Assembly: GCF_028657195.3 (NCBI RefSeq)
Contig: NZ_JANCPR020000013.1
Location: 62,001 to 126,000, forward strand
Direction: 5' to 3'
DNA length: 64,000 nucleotides
Source: Streptomyces iconiensis
Lineage (GTDB): Bacteria > Actinomycetota > Actinomycetes > Streptomycetales > Streptomycetaceae
Shown: positions 44,079-52,513 of the stretch, in pieces
How the letters are laid out: the number at the start of each line of letters is the position of its first letter
Numbering within the stretch: position 1 is the stretch's first letter
Position numbers and translations under genes: made by a program
The notes under the pieces: model-generated
Told to the model about the DNA's origin: nothing
Databases searched by the model: none
What the model saw: only the letters and a program-made list of their open reading frames with translations

Positions 44079-44921
44079 TCAGCCCTTGACCGCGCCCTGC
44101 ATGATGCCGCCCACGATCTGCTTGCCGAAGACCGCGAACGCGACCAGCAGCGGCAGCGTGCCCAGCAGCGCGCCCGCCATGATCACGGACTGGTCCGGTA
44201 CATAGCCCTGACCCAGCCCCGTCAGCGCCACCTGCACCGTCGGGTTGTCCTGGGTGAGGGCGATGATCGGCCAGAAGAACTCGTTCCACGCCATCACGAA
44301 GGTGAGCATGCCCAGCACGGCCATGGCGGGCCGCGCGGCGGGGAAGACGACGTGCCATACGACGCGCAGACTGTGCGCGCCGTCCATCCGCGCCGCCTCG
44401 ATCAGCTCCGTCGGCAGGGCCTGTACGAGGTACTGCCGCATGAAGAACACTCCGAAGGCGCTCACCAGCATCGGCAGGATCACGGCCTGGAGCTGGTTGG
44501 CCCACTCCAGCTCCGCCATCGCCATGAACAGTGGTACGACGCTGAGCTGCGGCGGCACCATCATGGTGCCGATCACCAGCACCAGCAGGATGTTCCTGCC
44601 CCGGAAGCGCAGCTTGGCGAAGGCGAACCCGGCCAGCGTCGCGAACAGTACGGTTCCCGCCGCGATGCTGCCCGCCACCAGCACCGTGTTGAACAGGGCC
44701 TTGCCCATGTTCGCGTCGGTCCACGCGATCCGCAGGTTGTTCCCCAGGTTGCCGCCGAACCAGAACGGCGGCGGCGTGCTGGCCAGGCGCGCGTTGTCGC
44801 GCGAGGCCGCGATCGCCGTCCACAGCAGGGGAAGCAGCGAGCCGAGTGTGAAGACGATCAGTACGGTGTGGCTGAGCCACCCGCCTCGTAAGTGCTGGCG
44901 CTGTATTTTCAGCGGGGTCAT
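44079..44921 (-). CDS. cebG: Cellobiose ABC importer permease CebG
   Basis: 280 residues, six membrane helices, MalG-type coupling loop (LIEAARMDGAHSLRVVWHVVFPAARPA in outline: EAARMDGA then VFPAARP). ATG 44921 has a GAGGGGG site 8 nt upstream; a GTG three codons earlier is too close to it. Forms the channel with CebF. The ATPase is not encoded here; in streptomycetes the shared MsiK supplies it. Confidence 0.92.
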   Translation of the reverse strand: MTPLKIQRQHLRGGWLSHTVLIVFTLGSLLPLLWTAIAASRDNARLASTPPPFWFGGNLGNNLRIAWTDANMGKALFNTVLVAGSIAAGTVLFATLAGFAFAKLRFRGRNILLVLVIGTMMVPPQLSVVPLFMAMAELEWANQLQAVILPMLVSAFGVFFMRQYLVQALPTELIEAARMDGAHSLRVVWHVVFPAARPAMAVLGMLTFVMAWNEFFWPIIALTQDNPTVQVALTGLGQGYVPDQSVIMAGALLGTLPLLVAFAVFGKQIVGGIMQGAVKG

Positions 44922-44934
44922 CGTCGGCACCCCC

Positions 44935-45915
44935 TCAGTGGCTCTTGCTGAGCCGTCGGGCGATCAGCCAGTACACCAGGCCGACCACGATCAGAATCAG
45001 GAACATCGCCCAGGCGACAGCAGCCGCCCGGCCGAGATGGAAGCTGAACCAGCCCTGCTCGTAGAGATAGAGCCCCAGGGTCTGGTACTGGTGCGAGCCC
45101 CCGCCCGTCTGCGAGCCGCCGAACAGCAGCGGCTCGCCGAACAGTTGGGTGGCCCCGATCGTGGAGACGACCACCGTGAACAGGATCGTCGGCCGCAGCG
45201 AAGGCACCGTGACATGCACGAACCGCTGCCAGGCCGAGGCGCCGTCCAGCGCGGCCGACTCGTACAGGTCGTCCGGTATCGCCTGCATCGCGGCGAGGTA
45301 GATCAGCGCGTTGTACCCCGTCCACCGCCAGATCACGATGCTGGAGACCGCGAACTGGGAGGACCAGCTTCCGCCCTCCCAGTCCACCGGGCCCACACCC
45401 ACCAGCTCCAGCGCCCAGTTGACCATCCCGTAGTCGCGCCCGTAGAGCATCGCGAAGACGAGCGTGGCCGCGGCCACGGAGGTGGCGTACGGGGTGAGCA
45501 GCGCGACCCGGAAGAACGCGCTGCCCCGTAGCCGGGCGTGCAGCAGATGGGCCAGGCCGAGCGCCATCAGCAGCTGCGGCACCGTCGAGAGCACCCCGAT
45601 GGTGAACGTGTTGCCCAGCGCGTTCCAGAAGAACTCGTCCTCCAGCAGCCGCGTGTAGTTGTGCAGCCCCGACCACTCCATCTCCGTCGGGTTGTGCAGC
45701 GACACCCGGTGCAGCGAGGCCCAGCCCGTGTAGATCAGCGGGAAGAGCCCGAAGGCCGCGAAGAAGACGAAGAACGGCGTGATGAAAGCGTACGGGCTCC
45801 ACCGCGCGTCCCACCTGTGGCGGCGGCTGGGACGCGGGCCCTGCGGCGGTGCCTTGACCTCCGTCGTGGCCACGGGGCCGCCGGCCCGCGCCCGCTCAGT
45901 CCTCGACAGCGTCAT
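44935..45915 (-). CDS. cebF: Cellobiose ABC importer permease CebF
   Basis: 326 residues with a 30-residue basic N-terminus and six membrane helices (MalF type), coupling loop DLYESAALDGASAWQRF followed by VTVPSLRP. Overlaps the end of cebE by 20 nt and is followed by cebG after 13 nt, as in the streptomycete cebEFG operon. Confidence 0.93.
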   Translation of the reverse strand: MTLSRTERARAGGPVATTEVKAPPQGPRPSRRHRWDARWSPYAFITPFFVFFAAFGLFPLIYTGWASLHRVSLHNPTEMEWSGLHNYTRLLEDEFFWNALGNTFTIGVLSTVPQLLMALGLAHLLHARLRGSAFFRVALLTPYATSVAAATLVFAMLYGRDYGMVNWALELVGVGPVDWEGGSWSSQFAVSSIVIWRWTGYNALIYLAAMQAIPDDLYESAALDGASAWQRFVHVTVPSLRPTILFTVVVSTIGATQLFGEPLLFGGSQTGGGSHQYQTLGLYLYEQGWFSFHLGRAAAVAWAMFLILIVVGLVYWLIARRLSKSH

Positions 45916-47248
45916 CGATCTTCTTCACCGCCGCGTCCCAGCCCTGCCCCGGGGACTTGCCCTGCTGCTCGACCTGGAGGATGCCGATGTCGGTGATGTA
46001 CTGCTTGATGATCTGGTCCTTCGGGCCGAGCACGGCCTTGGGAACCTCCAGTGCCGCGTCCGAGAAGATCCGCCCGATCGGCGCGTTGTCGAAGTACGCG
46101 TGCCGTGCTCCGCGCACGCCGGTCGACTCCAGCGCCTTGGTCGAACTCGGGAAGCTGGCCTGCTTCTTGAACAGCTTCTCCTGCTGCTCGGGCGCCGTCA
46201 GCCAGGCCGCGAGCTTGACGGCCTCGTCCCGGTTCTTCGCCTTGGCGGGCACGGACAGGAAGGAACCGCCCCAGTTCGCCGGCTTGGGAGCGGGCGCCAC
46301 GTCCCACTTGTCAGCGCCCTTGGTGCCGGACTTCTCCTTGATGTAGCCGAGCATCCAGGGCGGGCACACCACGGTCGCGAACGCGCCGTTGGAGTACGCC
46401 TGGTCCCACTGGGTGTCGAACTGCTTCAGCCGCGCGGTCGTCTTGCCCTTGACGGCCCGCATCGCCAGGTCCCAGGACTCCTCGACGGCCTGGCTCTTCT
46501 TGTAGATCAGCTTGCCGCCGGGTGCGTAGTTCTTACGCTCGTAGCCCGAAACGGAGGCGTTGTAGAGCCCGGAGGCGCCGTCCATGAAGCTGACACCCTT
46601 GGGCGCCTTGTCCATGAAGCGCTCGCCCGTCTCGACGTACTTCTCCCAGTCGCCGGCCCACAGCTTGCCGACCTTGTCACGGTCCGTGGGCAGTCCGGCC
46701 TTCTTGAAGTGGTCCTTGCGGTAGCAGACACCCATCGGGCCGATGTCCGTGCCGAGCCCGATGACCTTGCCGTCCTTGGTCTTGGCCTGGTCCCACTTCC
46801 AGTCCAGGAAGTCGCTCTCGCGCACACCGGGCGCGCTCTTCAGGTCCGTCAGCCGGTCGGCCTGCAGGGTGGCCATCTCGTTGACGTTGTCGACCTCGAC
46901 GGCCTGGATGTCGTTGAGGCCGCTGCCCGCCGCGAGGTGGTTGAGCAGCGCCGGGTAGTAGTCCTCGTTCCGCTCGGTGGCGTTCTCCTTGATCCGGATG
47001 TCCGGGTGGTTCCGCTCGTACTCGTCGTAGAGCCCGGCCTGCTTGTAGCCGAAGACGCCGAAGACTCCGACGGAGACGGTGGTCTTGCCCTCTCCGCCGC
47101 TGTCACCGGCCGCCGAACCGGATCCGCCGTCGTCCGCGCACGCCCCCAGAAGCGTGGCACCGAGTAAGGCGGACAGGGTCGCGGCGGACAGACGCTTCAA
47201 GTGCCGTAGACGCGGCGAGATTTCTCTGCGGGTTTGCAGGGGCAGCAT
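45896..47248 (-). CDS. cebE: Cellobiose/cellotriose-binding lipoprotein CebE
   Basis: 450 residues. Signal peptide with lipobox LGAC (Cys after about 35 residues) and a family-1 sugar-binding fold (EYERNHPDIRIKENAT, aromatic residues in PPWMLGY and NWGGSFLSVP). It catches cello-oligosaccharides for CebFG. A GGGAGG site lies 9 nt before the ATG, and a perfect CebR-box lies 58 nt upstream, so transcription is released by cellobiose. Confidence 0.93.
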   Translation of the reverse strand: MLPLQTRREISPRLRHLKRLSAATLSALLGATLLGACADDGGSGSAAGDSGGEGKTTVSVGVFGVFGYKQAGLYDEYERNHPDIRIKENATERNEDYYPALLNHLAAGSGLNDIQAVEVDNVNEMATLQADRLTDLKSAPGVRESDFLDWKWDQAKTKDGKVIGLGTDIGPMGVCYRKDHFKKAGLPTDRDKVGKLWAGDWEKYVETGERFMDKAPKGVSFMDGASGLYNASVSGYERKNYAPGGKLIYKKSQAVEESWDLAMRAVKGKTTARLKQFDTQWDQAYSNGAFATVVCPPWMLGYIKEKSGTKGADKWDVAPAPKPANWGGSFLSVPAKAKNRDEAVKLAAWLTAPEQQEKLFKKQASFPSSTKALESTGVRGARHAYFDNAPIGRIFSDAALEVPKAVLGPKDQIIKQYITDIGILQVEQQGKSPGQGWDAAVKKIDDAVED

Positions 47249-47305
47249 GATCGGTGGCCTCCCGAACGTACGGGTTGTGTAGGCGGAGGGAAGGTGGGAA
47301 CACTA

Positions 47306-47319
47306 TGGGAGCGCTCCCA
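47306..47319. promoter_or_regulatory. Perfect CebR-box between cebE and cebR
   Basis: TGGGAGCGCTCCCA, the full 14-bp palindrome, in the divergent promoter region. It can control both the cebEFG operon and cebR itself. Confidence 0.93.
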
Positions 47320-47462
47320 CGATGATGAGTTGAAGGGTTACGGAGCACTGGCGGGGTGTCAAGACGCGCGACGCCAACTCGCGGTGAATCGGTTGTAGTT
47401 GAATGATCCCGGTCACTCGGCCGCCGACGCCGGGGATCACAGCAGCAGCGGGGAGGGGCACC

Positions 47463-48626
47463 ATGGCAGCAGTGCGCGACGGACAACCCGGCGACTCAGG
47501 AGCCGCGCGGACCGGCGAAGCCGCACAGGTCACGGCCGCCGCGCGCGGCGGCAAGGCGGCACAGCCCCGTCCCACGCTGGAGCAGGTCGCGCGCAGGGCA
47601 GGGGTGGGTCGGGGTACGGTCTCCCGCGTCATCAACGGCTCGCCCCGCGTCAGCGACCGCACCCGCCTGGCCGTCGAGACCGCCGTGGCCGAACTGGGCT
47701 ACGTGCCCAACCGGGTGGCCCGCGCCCTCGCTGCGGGCAGCGCCGACGCCATAGCCCTGGTGGTACCCGAGCCGGAGACCCGCTTCTTCACCGAGCCCTA
47801 CTTCTCCGGCATCATGCAGGGCGTCAGCGCCGAACTCGCCCGCACCGACATGCAGTTGCTGCTCACCCTGCTGCACGGCCAGAAGGAGCAGGACCGTTTC
47901 GCCCAGTACGCGGCCTCGCACCGGATCGACGGCGTGCTCCTGGTGTCGGTACACACCCACGACACCCTTCCCGACCTCCTCGCCGAGGCCGAGATCCCCG
48001 CGGTGCTCAACGGCCGCCGCTTCGCCGCCGAGCCCCTCCCGTACGTCGACACGGACAACCTCGGCGGCGCCCGCGCCGCCGTCGCGCACCTGCTGGAACG
48101 CGGACGCGAGACCGTCGCCACCATTACGGGACCACCCGACATGTACGCGGCGCACTGCCGCACCGAGGGCTACCGCGAAGCACTGCGCGAGGCGGGCCAC
48201 GGCGAACCCCTCATCGCACCGGGCGACTTCACGGAGGAGAGCGGCCACAGAGCCATGTGCGAACTGCTGGAACGCCGTCCGGGCCTGGACGCGGTCTTCT
48301 GTGCCTCCGACGTGATGGCGGCCGGCGCCAGAATGGCGCTGCGCGAGGCGGGCAGGAGCGTGCCCGGCGATGTCGCGCTCGTGGGCTTCGACGACTCGGC
48401 CGTCGCCCGCCACATGGACCCTCCGCTCACCACCGTCAGGCAGCCCATCGCGGAGATGGGACGCGAGATGGCAAGGGTGCTGCTGGAACTGCTCGGCAAG
48501 TGGACGCCCGGCGCCGCCTACCCGGCAGGTACGGGCACCACGGAACCCACCCCGCGCCCCGTGGCGAAGGGCGACCGTACCCACCGCGTACTGCCCGCCG
48601 AGCTGATCCGGCGCGGCTCGTCGTGA
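47463..48626 (+). CDS. cebR: LacI-family repressor CebR
   Basis: 387 residues with a LacI helix-turn-helix (TLEQVARRAGVGRGTVSRV, about 37-60) after a 35-residue disordered tail, and a sugar-binding core (VALVGFDDSAVARHMDPPLTTVRQP). CebR represses cellulose-sugar uptake until cellobiose binds, and in S. scabies also virulence genes. GGGAGGGG precedes the ATG at 47463. Divergent from cebE across the perfect operator. Confidence 0.93.
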   Translation: MAAVRDGQPGDSGAARTGEAAQVTAAARGGKAAQPRPTLEQVARRAGVGRGTVSRVINGSPRVSDRTRLAVETAVAELGYVPNRVARALAAGSADAIALVVPEPETRFFTEPYFSGIMQGVSAELARTDMQLLLTLLHGQKEQDRFAQYAASHRIDGVLLVSVHTHDTLPDLLAEAEIPAVLNGRRFAAEPLPYVDTDNLGGARAAVAHLLERGRETVATITGPPDMYAAHCRTEGYREALREAGHGEPLIAPGDFTEESGHRAMCELLERRPGLDAVFCASDVMAAGARMALREAGRSVPGDVALVGFDDSAVARHMDPPLTTVRQPIAEMGREMARVLLELLGKWTPGAAYPAGTGTTEPTPRPVAKGDRTHRVLPAELIRRGSS

Positions 48627-48639
48627 CCACCCCGGCCGT

Positions 48640-48726
48640 GACCCGCGCTCATCGTGACCGGCGCTCGTCGTGACCCGCGCTCGCTGTGCCCCCCCGTTCG
48701 TTGTGACCCGCGCTCGTCGTGATCAC
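48640..48726. repeat. Degenerate direct repeats of CGTGACCCGCGCTCGT
   Basis: About five imperfect copies of a 16-20 bp unit fill the space between the cebR stop and the M23 peptidase gene. Non-coding. Confidence 0.65.
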
Positions 48727-48782
48727 CCCGAAGGACGCGTTCGGCGTGCGGGGGGCACGCGGCTGCCCTTTGCTTCACTGGT

Positions 48783-49457
48783 ATGGCTCGTACAGCGACA
48801 GCTTCGGCACAGGCCGGCACGGCGAGGTCTCCCCGCATGGCGCGCGGGGTCCTCGCGGCTGCCCTGCTCGCAGGGGGGTTCGCCGGAACCGGGGCACAGG
48901 CGCTCGCCGCCCCCGCACCCGGCCACGCGACGGTGCCCGTATCCGCGCCGGAGGCCGCACCCGCACCCCGTACCGCTTCCGCGACCGGCGCGTACGAGGG
49001 CACGTCAGCTGACCGCGCCCACCCGGGCGCCGCCCACGTCACGGCGCCCTGGACCCGCCCCGTGATGCTGCGGGGAGTCAGGGTCTCCCAGCGCTACGGG
49101 ATCAAGGGCAACTGGGCGGCGGGCCACCACACCGGCATCGACCTCGCCGTCCCCACCGGGACCCCTGTCCGCTCCGTCGGCCCCGGCACCGTCGTCTTCG
49201 CCGGATGGTCGGGTGACTACGGGAAGGCCGTCACCATCCGCATGGCCGACGGCAAATACACGCTCTTCGCCCATATGTCGACCATCGCCGTGAAACGCGG
49301 CCAGCGCGTCAACGCCGGAACCTGGCTGGGCCGTTCCGGCAACACGGGCCGCTCCACCGGCCCGCACCTCCACTTCGAGGTACGGGCCAAACGCGGCTAC
49401 GGCACCGACATCGACCCCGTCCGTTACCTGTCCCGGCACGGCGTCCGCCTGCTGTGA
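48783..49457 (+). CDS. Secreted M23 (LytM-type) peptidoglycan endopeptidase
   Basis: 224 residues: signal peptide (hydrophobic about 20-43, cut near ALAAPAP), a Pro/Ala-rich linker, then an M23 domain with zinc ligands in HTGID and HLHFEV and the His of FAHMS. Such enzymes cut peptide crosslinks of the wall during growth or sporulation. No ribosome binding site is visible upstream of the ATG, so it may be a leaderless message or start slightly elsewhere. Confidence 0.9.
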   Translation: MARTATASAQAGTARSPRMARGVLAAALLAGGFAGTGAQALAAPAPGHATVPVSAPEAAPAPRTASATGAYEGTSADRAHPGAAHVTAPWTRPVMLRGVRVSQRYGIKGNWAAGHHTGIDLAVPTGTPVRSVGPGTVVFAGWSGDYGKAVTIRMADGKYTLFAHMSTIAVKRGQRVNAGTWLGRSGNTGRSTGPHLHFEVRAKRGYGTDIDPVRYLSRHGVRLL

Positions 49458-49490
49458 CACCCGGGCGCTGGCCGGCGCGGGGCCACACCT

Positions 49491-49522
49491 CACTCGTGAC
49501 AACGCCCCACTCGTGACAACGC
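49491..49522. repeat. 15-bp direct repeat at the 3' end of the M23 gene region
   Basis: CACTCGTGACAACGC occurs twice, 2 bp apart, between the M23 gene and the convergent membrane-protein gene. Confidence 0.7.
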
Positions 49523-49523
49523 A

Positions 49524-50162
49524 TCAATCGTTACTGGCGCTCCGGCTCACGGTGGTCAGCAGGGACCCGATCACCAGACCCAGCACCAGATAGACGCCCG
49601 CCGTCCCCGCCTTCGACTCCCAGGACGCCTGCGAGGTGAAGGGCAGCAGCACCACCGCGACCGTGGCGAGCCCGACGATCCAGGCGAGGAACCCCTCGGG
49701 CCGCGTTGTCGCCAGGAGAAGCAGGTGCAGCACGGCGGTGGCGACCAGCGCAGCCGCCGCCGCGCCCGCCGCGAGCGAACCGCCCGTGGCCAGCACCAGC
49801 GCCCCGTCCTTCTCCGGCGCGAAAACCGGAATGTTCAGCACCCCGCGCACCAGCAGCATCACCACCACGGCGGCCAGCGCGGCCACCACGGCGACGATGA
49901 CCCCACCCGCCCAGAGCCGGCCCGCCGAGAACCGGGGTCCGGGGGAGCGGTGCCGTGGCCCGGGCCCCCGCTCGTCGTCGCGCCACGGTTCGCCGTATCC
50001 GTCGTACGGACGCGCCTGCGGATCGTAAGGAGGCTGCTGCGGATCGTAGGCGCGTCCCTGTGGGTCGTACGCGCGCCCTTGCGGGTCGTACGGGCGTCCC
50101 TGCTGGTCGTAGGGGCCTTGCGGGTCGTACGGGCCTTGCGGGTCGTACGGGTTCCTGTGCAT
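49524..50162 (-). CDS. Membrane protein with N-terminal YDPQ repeats
   Basis: 212 residues. The first 55 are at least eight copies of a YDPQG(R/P)-type unit, a disordered Tyr/Pro/Gln-rich cytosolic tail; then four membrane helices (about 80-100, 120-145, 150-170, 180-203) connected by short loops. The repeat is encoded by near-identical 18-bp DNA units. Function unknown; such tails occur on actinobacterial membrane proteins that interact with cell-pole or division factors (inference only). Confidence 0.8.
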   Translation of the reverse strand: MHRNPYDPQGPYDPQGPYDQQGRPYDPQGRAYDPQGRAYDPQQPPYDPQARPYDGYGEPWRDDERGPGPRHRSPGPRFSAGRLWAGGVIVAVVAALAAVVVMLLVRGVLNIPVFAPEKDGALVLATGGSLAAGAAAAALVATAVLHLLLLATTRPEGFLAWIVGLATVAVVLLPFTSQASWESKAGTAGVYLVLGLVIGSLLTTVSRSASND

Positions 50163-50332
50163 GGCGACCTCCTGCCGTGGCGCGGAATCCCAGGCTCAGC
50201 GGGTACCCCGCACCCCGCATCCGCACAGCACGTCCGCCCAGCCAATGGCGCCGCGCGCTCACCCCATCGAGGGAAAGCGCAATCGAGGGAAAGCGCAGGC
50301 AACGCACGGTAGATGAGGGAATGCGTGGAGTT

Positions 50333-50908
50333 ATGCAGACAAGAGTAACCCGCATCACGCGCACCCGGTCGGCCGTTTCCCTACTGCTCCTCACCTCGGC
50401 CGCGGCAGCCGGATCCCTCACCCAGGCAGCACAGGCGACGGAGGTGCGGGCGCACCCGCCGGGGGAGACGAGGGCGGAGCAGCCGGGACCGCAGTCGCAG
50501 CCGCAGTCACAGCCGGGGCCGCAGTCACAGCCCCAGCCGGAGCCGCAGCCGACGGTGGCGCAGGCAGAGGACCAGGACACCCGCCCCGTCGGCACCTTCC
50601 GCATCACGCTGCACGACGGCGCCCGCACCTCGGACCCCGTACTCGCGCGGGCCACGCTCAACTGCTTCCCCTCGGCCCGCAGCACCCACCCCCGCGCCCG
50701 GCGTGCCTGCGCCACCCTCGCCAGGGTCCAGGGCGACTTCGCCGCGCTGCCGAAGCACAACCGCCCCTGCACCATGGCCTACAAGCCGGTCACGGTGGTG
50801 GCCGAGGGCACCTGGAACGGCCGCGCGAGCGGCTACGCGCACACCTACCCGAACCGCTGCGTAGCCCACGCCCACAGCGCGGGCGTCTTCGATCTCGGCC
50901 CGCGCTGA
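50333..50908 (+). CDS. Secreted subtilisin-inhibitor-like protein (SSI family)
   Basis: 191 residues with a signal peptide (hydrophobic SAVSLLLLTSAAAAGS), a Gln/Pro-rich linker of about 50 residues, and an SSI domain with its four Cys (LNCFPSARS, RRACATL, RPCTMAY, NRCVAHA). The reactive loop RPCTMAYKP has Met in the P1 position, as in the classical inhibitor. SSI proteins block subtilisin/chymotrypsin-like proteases outside the cell and are part of AdpA-linked development. The linker is longer than usual. An in-frame ATG at 50321 is an alternative start. Confidence 0.88.
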   Translation: MQTRVTRITRTRSAVSLLLLTSAAAAGSLTQAAQATEVRAHPPGETRAEQPGPQSQPQSQPGPQSQPQPEPQPTVAQAEDQDTRPVGTFRITLHDGARTSDPVLARATLNCFPSARSTHPRARRACATLARVQGDFAALPKHNRPCTMAYKPVTVVAEGTWNGRASGYAHTYPNRCVAHAHSAGVFDLGPR

Positions 50909-51166
50909 CCCCCAACCCCGGTACGCCTGCGCCCCGTTCAACGTCGGCCCGTTCAGCGTCGGCCCGGTACCGGTGGCACGCGCGCGCCCGCTCCTCCGGC
51001 ACACTCTCCCGTTGCGCGCTCGCTGGTCGGAGTGCTGTCGGGCGGCGTGGAGATGAGCCCACGTGATGCCAGGGCACACCAGGAACTGACAAGGCGGCAT
51101 CAAGCACCGGTGCCCTACCGCACACGCCACTGAGCTGCAACGCGAGCACGCAGAGGGAGACCTGAC

Positions 51167-51316
51167 ATGGCCGAAACGACGGAACTGACGCAGCTGGACA
51201 CGCTGATCAGGGACCTCGACTCCGTCACCTCGGAAAGCGACCTGGCCGGCTACTGCCCCGATTCCGGAGGGGTGCTGAGCACCATCTGCCTCCTCTCGAC
51301 GCTCTGCGACGAGTGA
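51167..51316 (+). CDS. Small peptide, possible lanthipeptide-type RiPP precursor
   Basis: 49 residues, below usual gene-calling limits. GAGGGAG lies 7 nt before the ATG. The N-terminal half is acidic and leader-like (TELTQLDTLIRDLDSV); the C-terminal half DLAGYCPDSGGVLSTICLL then STLCDE has three Cys (30, 41, 47), each preceded by Ser/Thr at spacings that could form thioether rings. No lanthionine synthetase or other maturation gene is in the window, so the class is open; a plain small Cys peptide is possible. The gene lies 258 nt after the SSI-like gene and 627 nt before the lasso precursor. Confidence 0.55.
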   Translation: MAETTELTQLDTLIRDLDSVTSESDLAGYCPDSGGVLSTICLLSTLCDE

Positions 51317-51942
51317 TCACTTAGGAGGGGAGCACGGTCCCGGCCCGGGCTCGCCCCGTACGGGTGACATCCGGGGTATCCGGGGTCCGGGCCGGGCAGC
51401 TACGGAGCGGGCCCGGCAGCGCCTGCCGAGCTCCCCACCGCGGCCCGCCACACCGCCCCATGAGCTTGACCCTCGCTGGCCCCGCGGAACCGCCGCCGTA
51501 CTGGGACGAGCGGCGCCGGTTCCGCGAACGAGAAGGCCCCCGGCCCCCGGGAAACCCGGGGCCGGGGGCCTTCTCTTGAAGCCGCTCAGTGCCGGCAGCG
51601 GCGGGGGCTCGGGCGTTGCCGCCGCTGTCGGGCTGGGGGGGGGGAATGCCGGTGCGGGCACCGCGAATACGGGTTCTTGTACGTCAAGGAACCCCCGACG
51701 GTGTGGCCACCTCAACCCCGGGCGGTGTCGGTGAAGTTGCCGCCCCCGGTCGCCAGTGGGGTGCGGGGAGGTGCGCGGGCGTGTGTGGTTGTTCCGGCCT
51801 GTTCGGGCTTTTGCTTCATAAGGACCAGTACAGGTGGTTTGCAAATAAAGAGGGTTTCTTGGCCTTTCTTTCGCACGTCCGGTGGGCAGGTTTCAGGCGC
51901 TGACGATGCGGAGTGGCCGCACTGCGAAGAAGGGAGAAGCTC
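51317..51942. other. Gap between the two small peptide genes
   Basis: 626 bases without a supported larger gene. It contains a hairpin (listed), a run of ten G near 51636-51645 and a less GC-rich block (about 51790-51890, with TTGCAAATAAAGAGG) that probably holds the lasso precursor promoter. Longer open frames here have no ribosome binding site and no protein-like composition. Confidence 0.5.
51531..51574. terminator. Hairpin with 17-bp stem downstream of the first small peptide
   Basis: AGAAGGCCCCCGGCCCC and its exact complement, with an inner CGGG/CCCG extension. It is closely similar in sequence, flanks included, to the terminator at 52465-52506. Confidence 0.8.
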
Positions 51943-52074
51943 ATGGAACAGCAGAAATCCGAGGTGTACGAGCCGCCGGCGATGGTGGAGGTGGGAGAGT
52001 TCTCCGAGGTCACCCTCGGCCCCCCTTGGGGTTATCGGCGCGACTGGCACGGGCACTCGCGTCACTTCCACTAG
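51943..52074 (+). CDS. Lasso-peptide precursor, orphan
   Basis: 43 residues, too short for usual gene calling, with GGGAGA 7 nt before the ATG. The leader carries the actinobacterial lasso signature YxxPxLxxxGxFxxxT: Tyr9, Pro12, Met14 for Leu, Gly18, Phe20 and Thr24 at position -2. The predicted core follows: GPPWGYRRDWHGHSRHFH. Gly1 and Asp9 are correctly spaced for the macrolactam ring, leaving a nine-residue, His-rich tail (four His). No lasso cyclase, RRE protein or B2 protease gene occurs in the window, so maturation enzymes must act in trans or the peptide has lost its cluster. Seen directly: leader motif, ring residues, ribosome binding site. Inferred: the lasso product. Confidence 0.82.
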   Translation: MEQQKSEVYEPPAMVEVGEFSEVTLGPPWGYRRDWHGHSRHFH

Positions 52075-52159
52075 TCGCTGAGCGGGGAGAGCTGCCGGTC
52101 TCGCAGGGTGATCTCGCGCACTGGCGGAGACAAGTGCTCCCCGCCCGCACCGGGTTCGT

Positions 52160-52217
52160 GCACAGCGCAGAGCCCCCGCCGTCCCCACTTCGGGACGGCG
52201 GGGGCTCTGCGCTGTGC
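52160..52217. terminator. Very long hairpin, 26-bp perfect stem, downstream of the lasso precursor
   Basis: The arms at 52160-52185 and 52192-52217 are exact complements with a CACTTC loop. This is far longer than needed for termination and follows the precursor stop by 86 nt. It probably ends or stabilises the short precursor transcript. Confidence 0.85.
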
Positions 52218-52464
52218 GATCTGCCGGTACAGGGCCGCGCTCGCCCCGGCCCCGCTCTCGCTGCTGCCGCACGGCAGCAGCCGCCGGCAGGTCCGGAGTC
52301 GTCAGCGTCGGCTCTGGCGAGGGTCGGACGGCAGCGGAGCCGGCCGTCGCAGTCGAGCTGGGGCGGCTGCGCCTGGACCCACGGGAGGGCGCAGCGGTTC
52401 GACCGGACCGAGCAGTGAGGACCGAGACCCCCGCTGTTCCCGTGGTGTTCCCGGCCGGGGAACG

Positions 52465-52506
52465 AGAAAGCCCCCGACCCGGGTTTCCCCGGGTCGGGGG
52501 CTTTCT
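52465..52506. terminator. Terminator of tRNA-His, 19-bp stem
   Basis: AGAAAGCCCCCGACCCGGG and its exact complement with a TTTC loop lie just past the 3' end of the minus-strand tRNA-His gene. Confidence 0.88.
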
Positions 52507-52513
52507 CTTGAAG

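Larger units (their letters stand above)
52075..52513. other. Gap between lasso precursor and tRNA-His
   Basis: 439 bases holding two strong hairpins (listed) and no supported gene. Open frames across it on both strands are products of the GC-rich inverted sequences. Confidence 0.5.
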
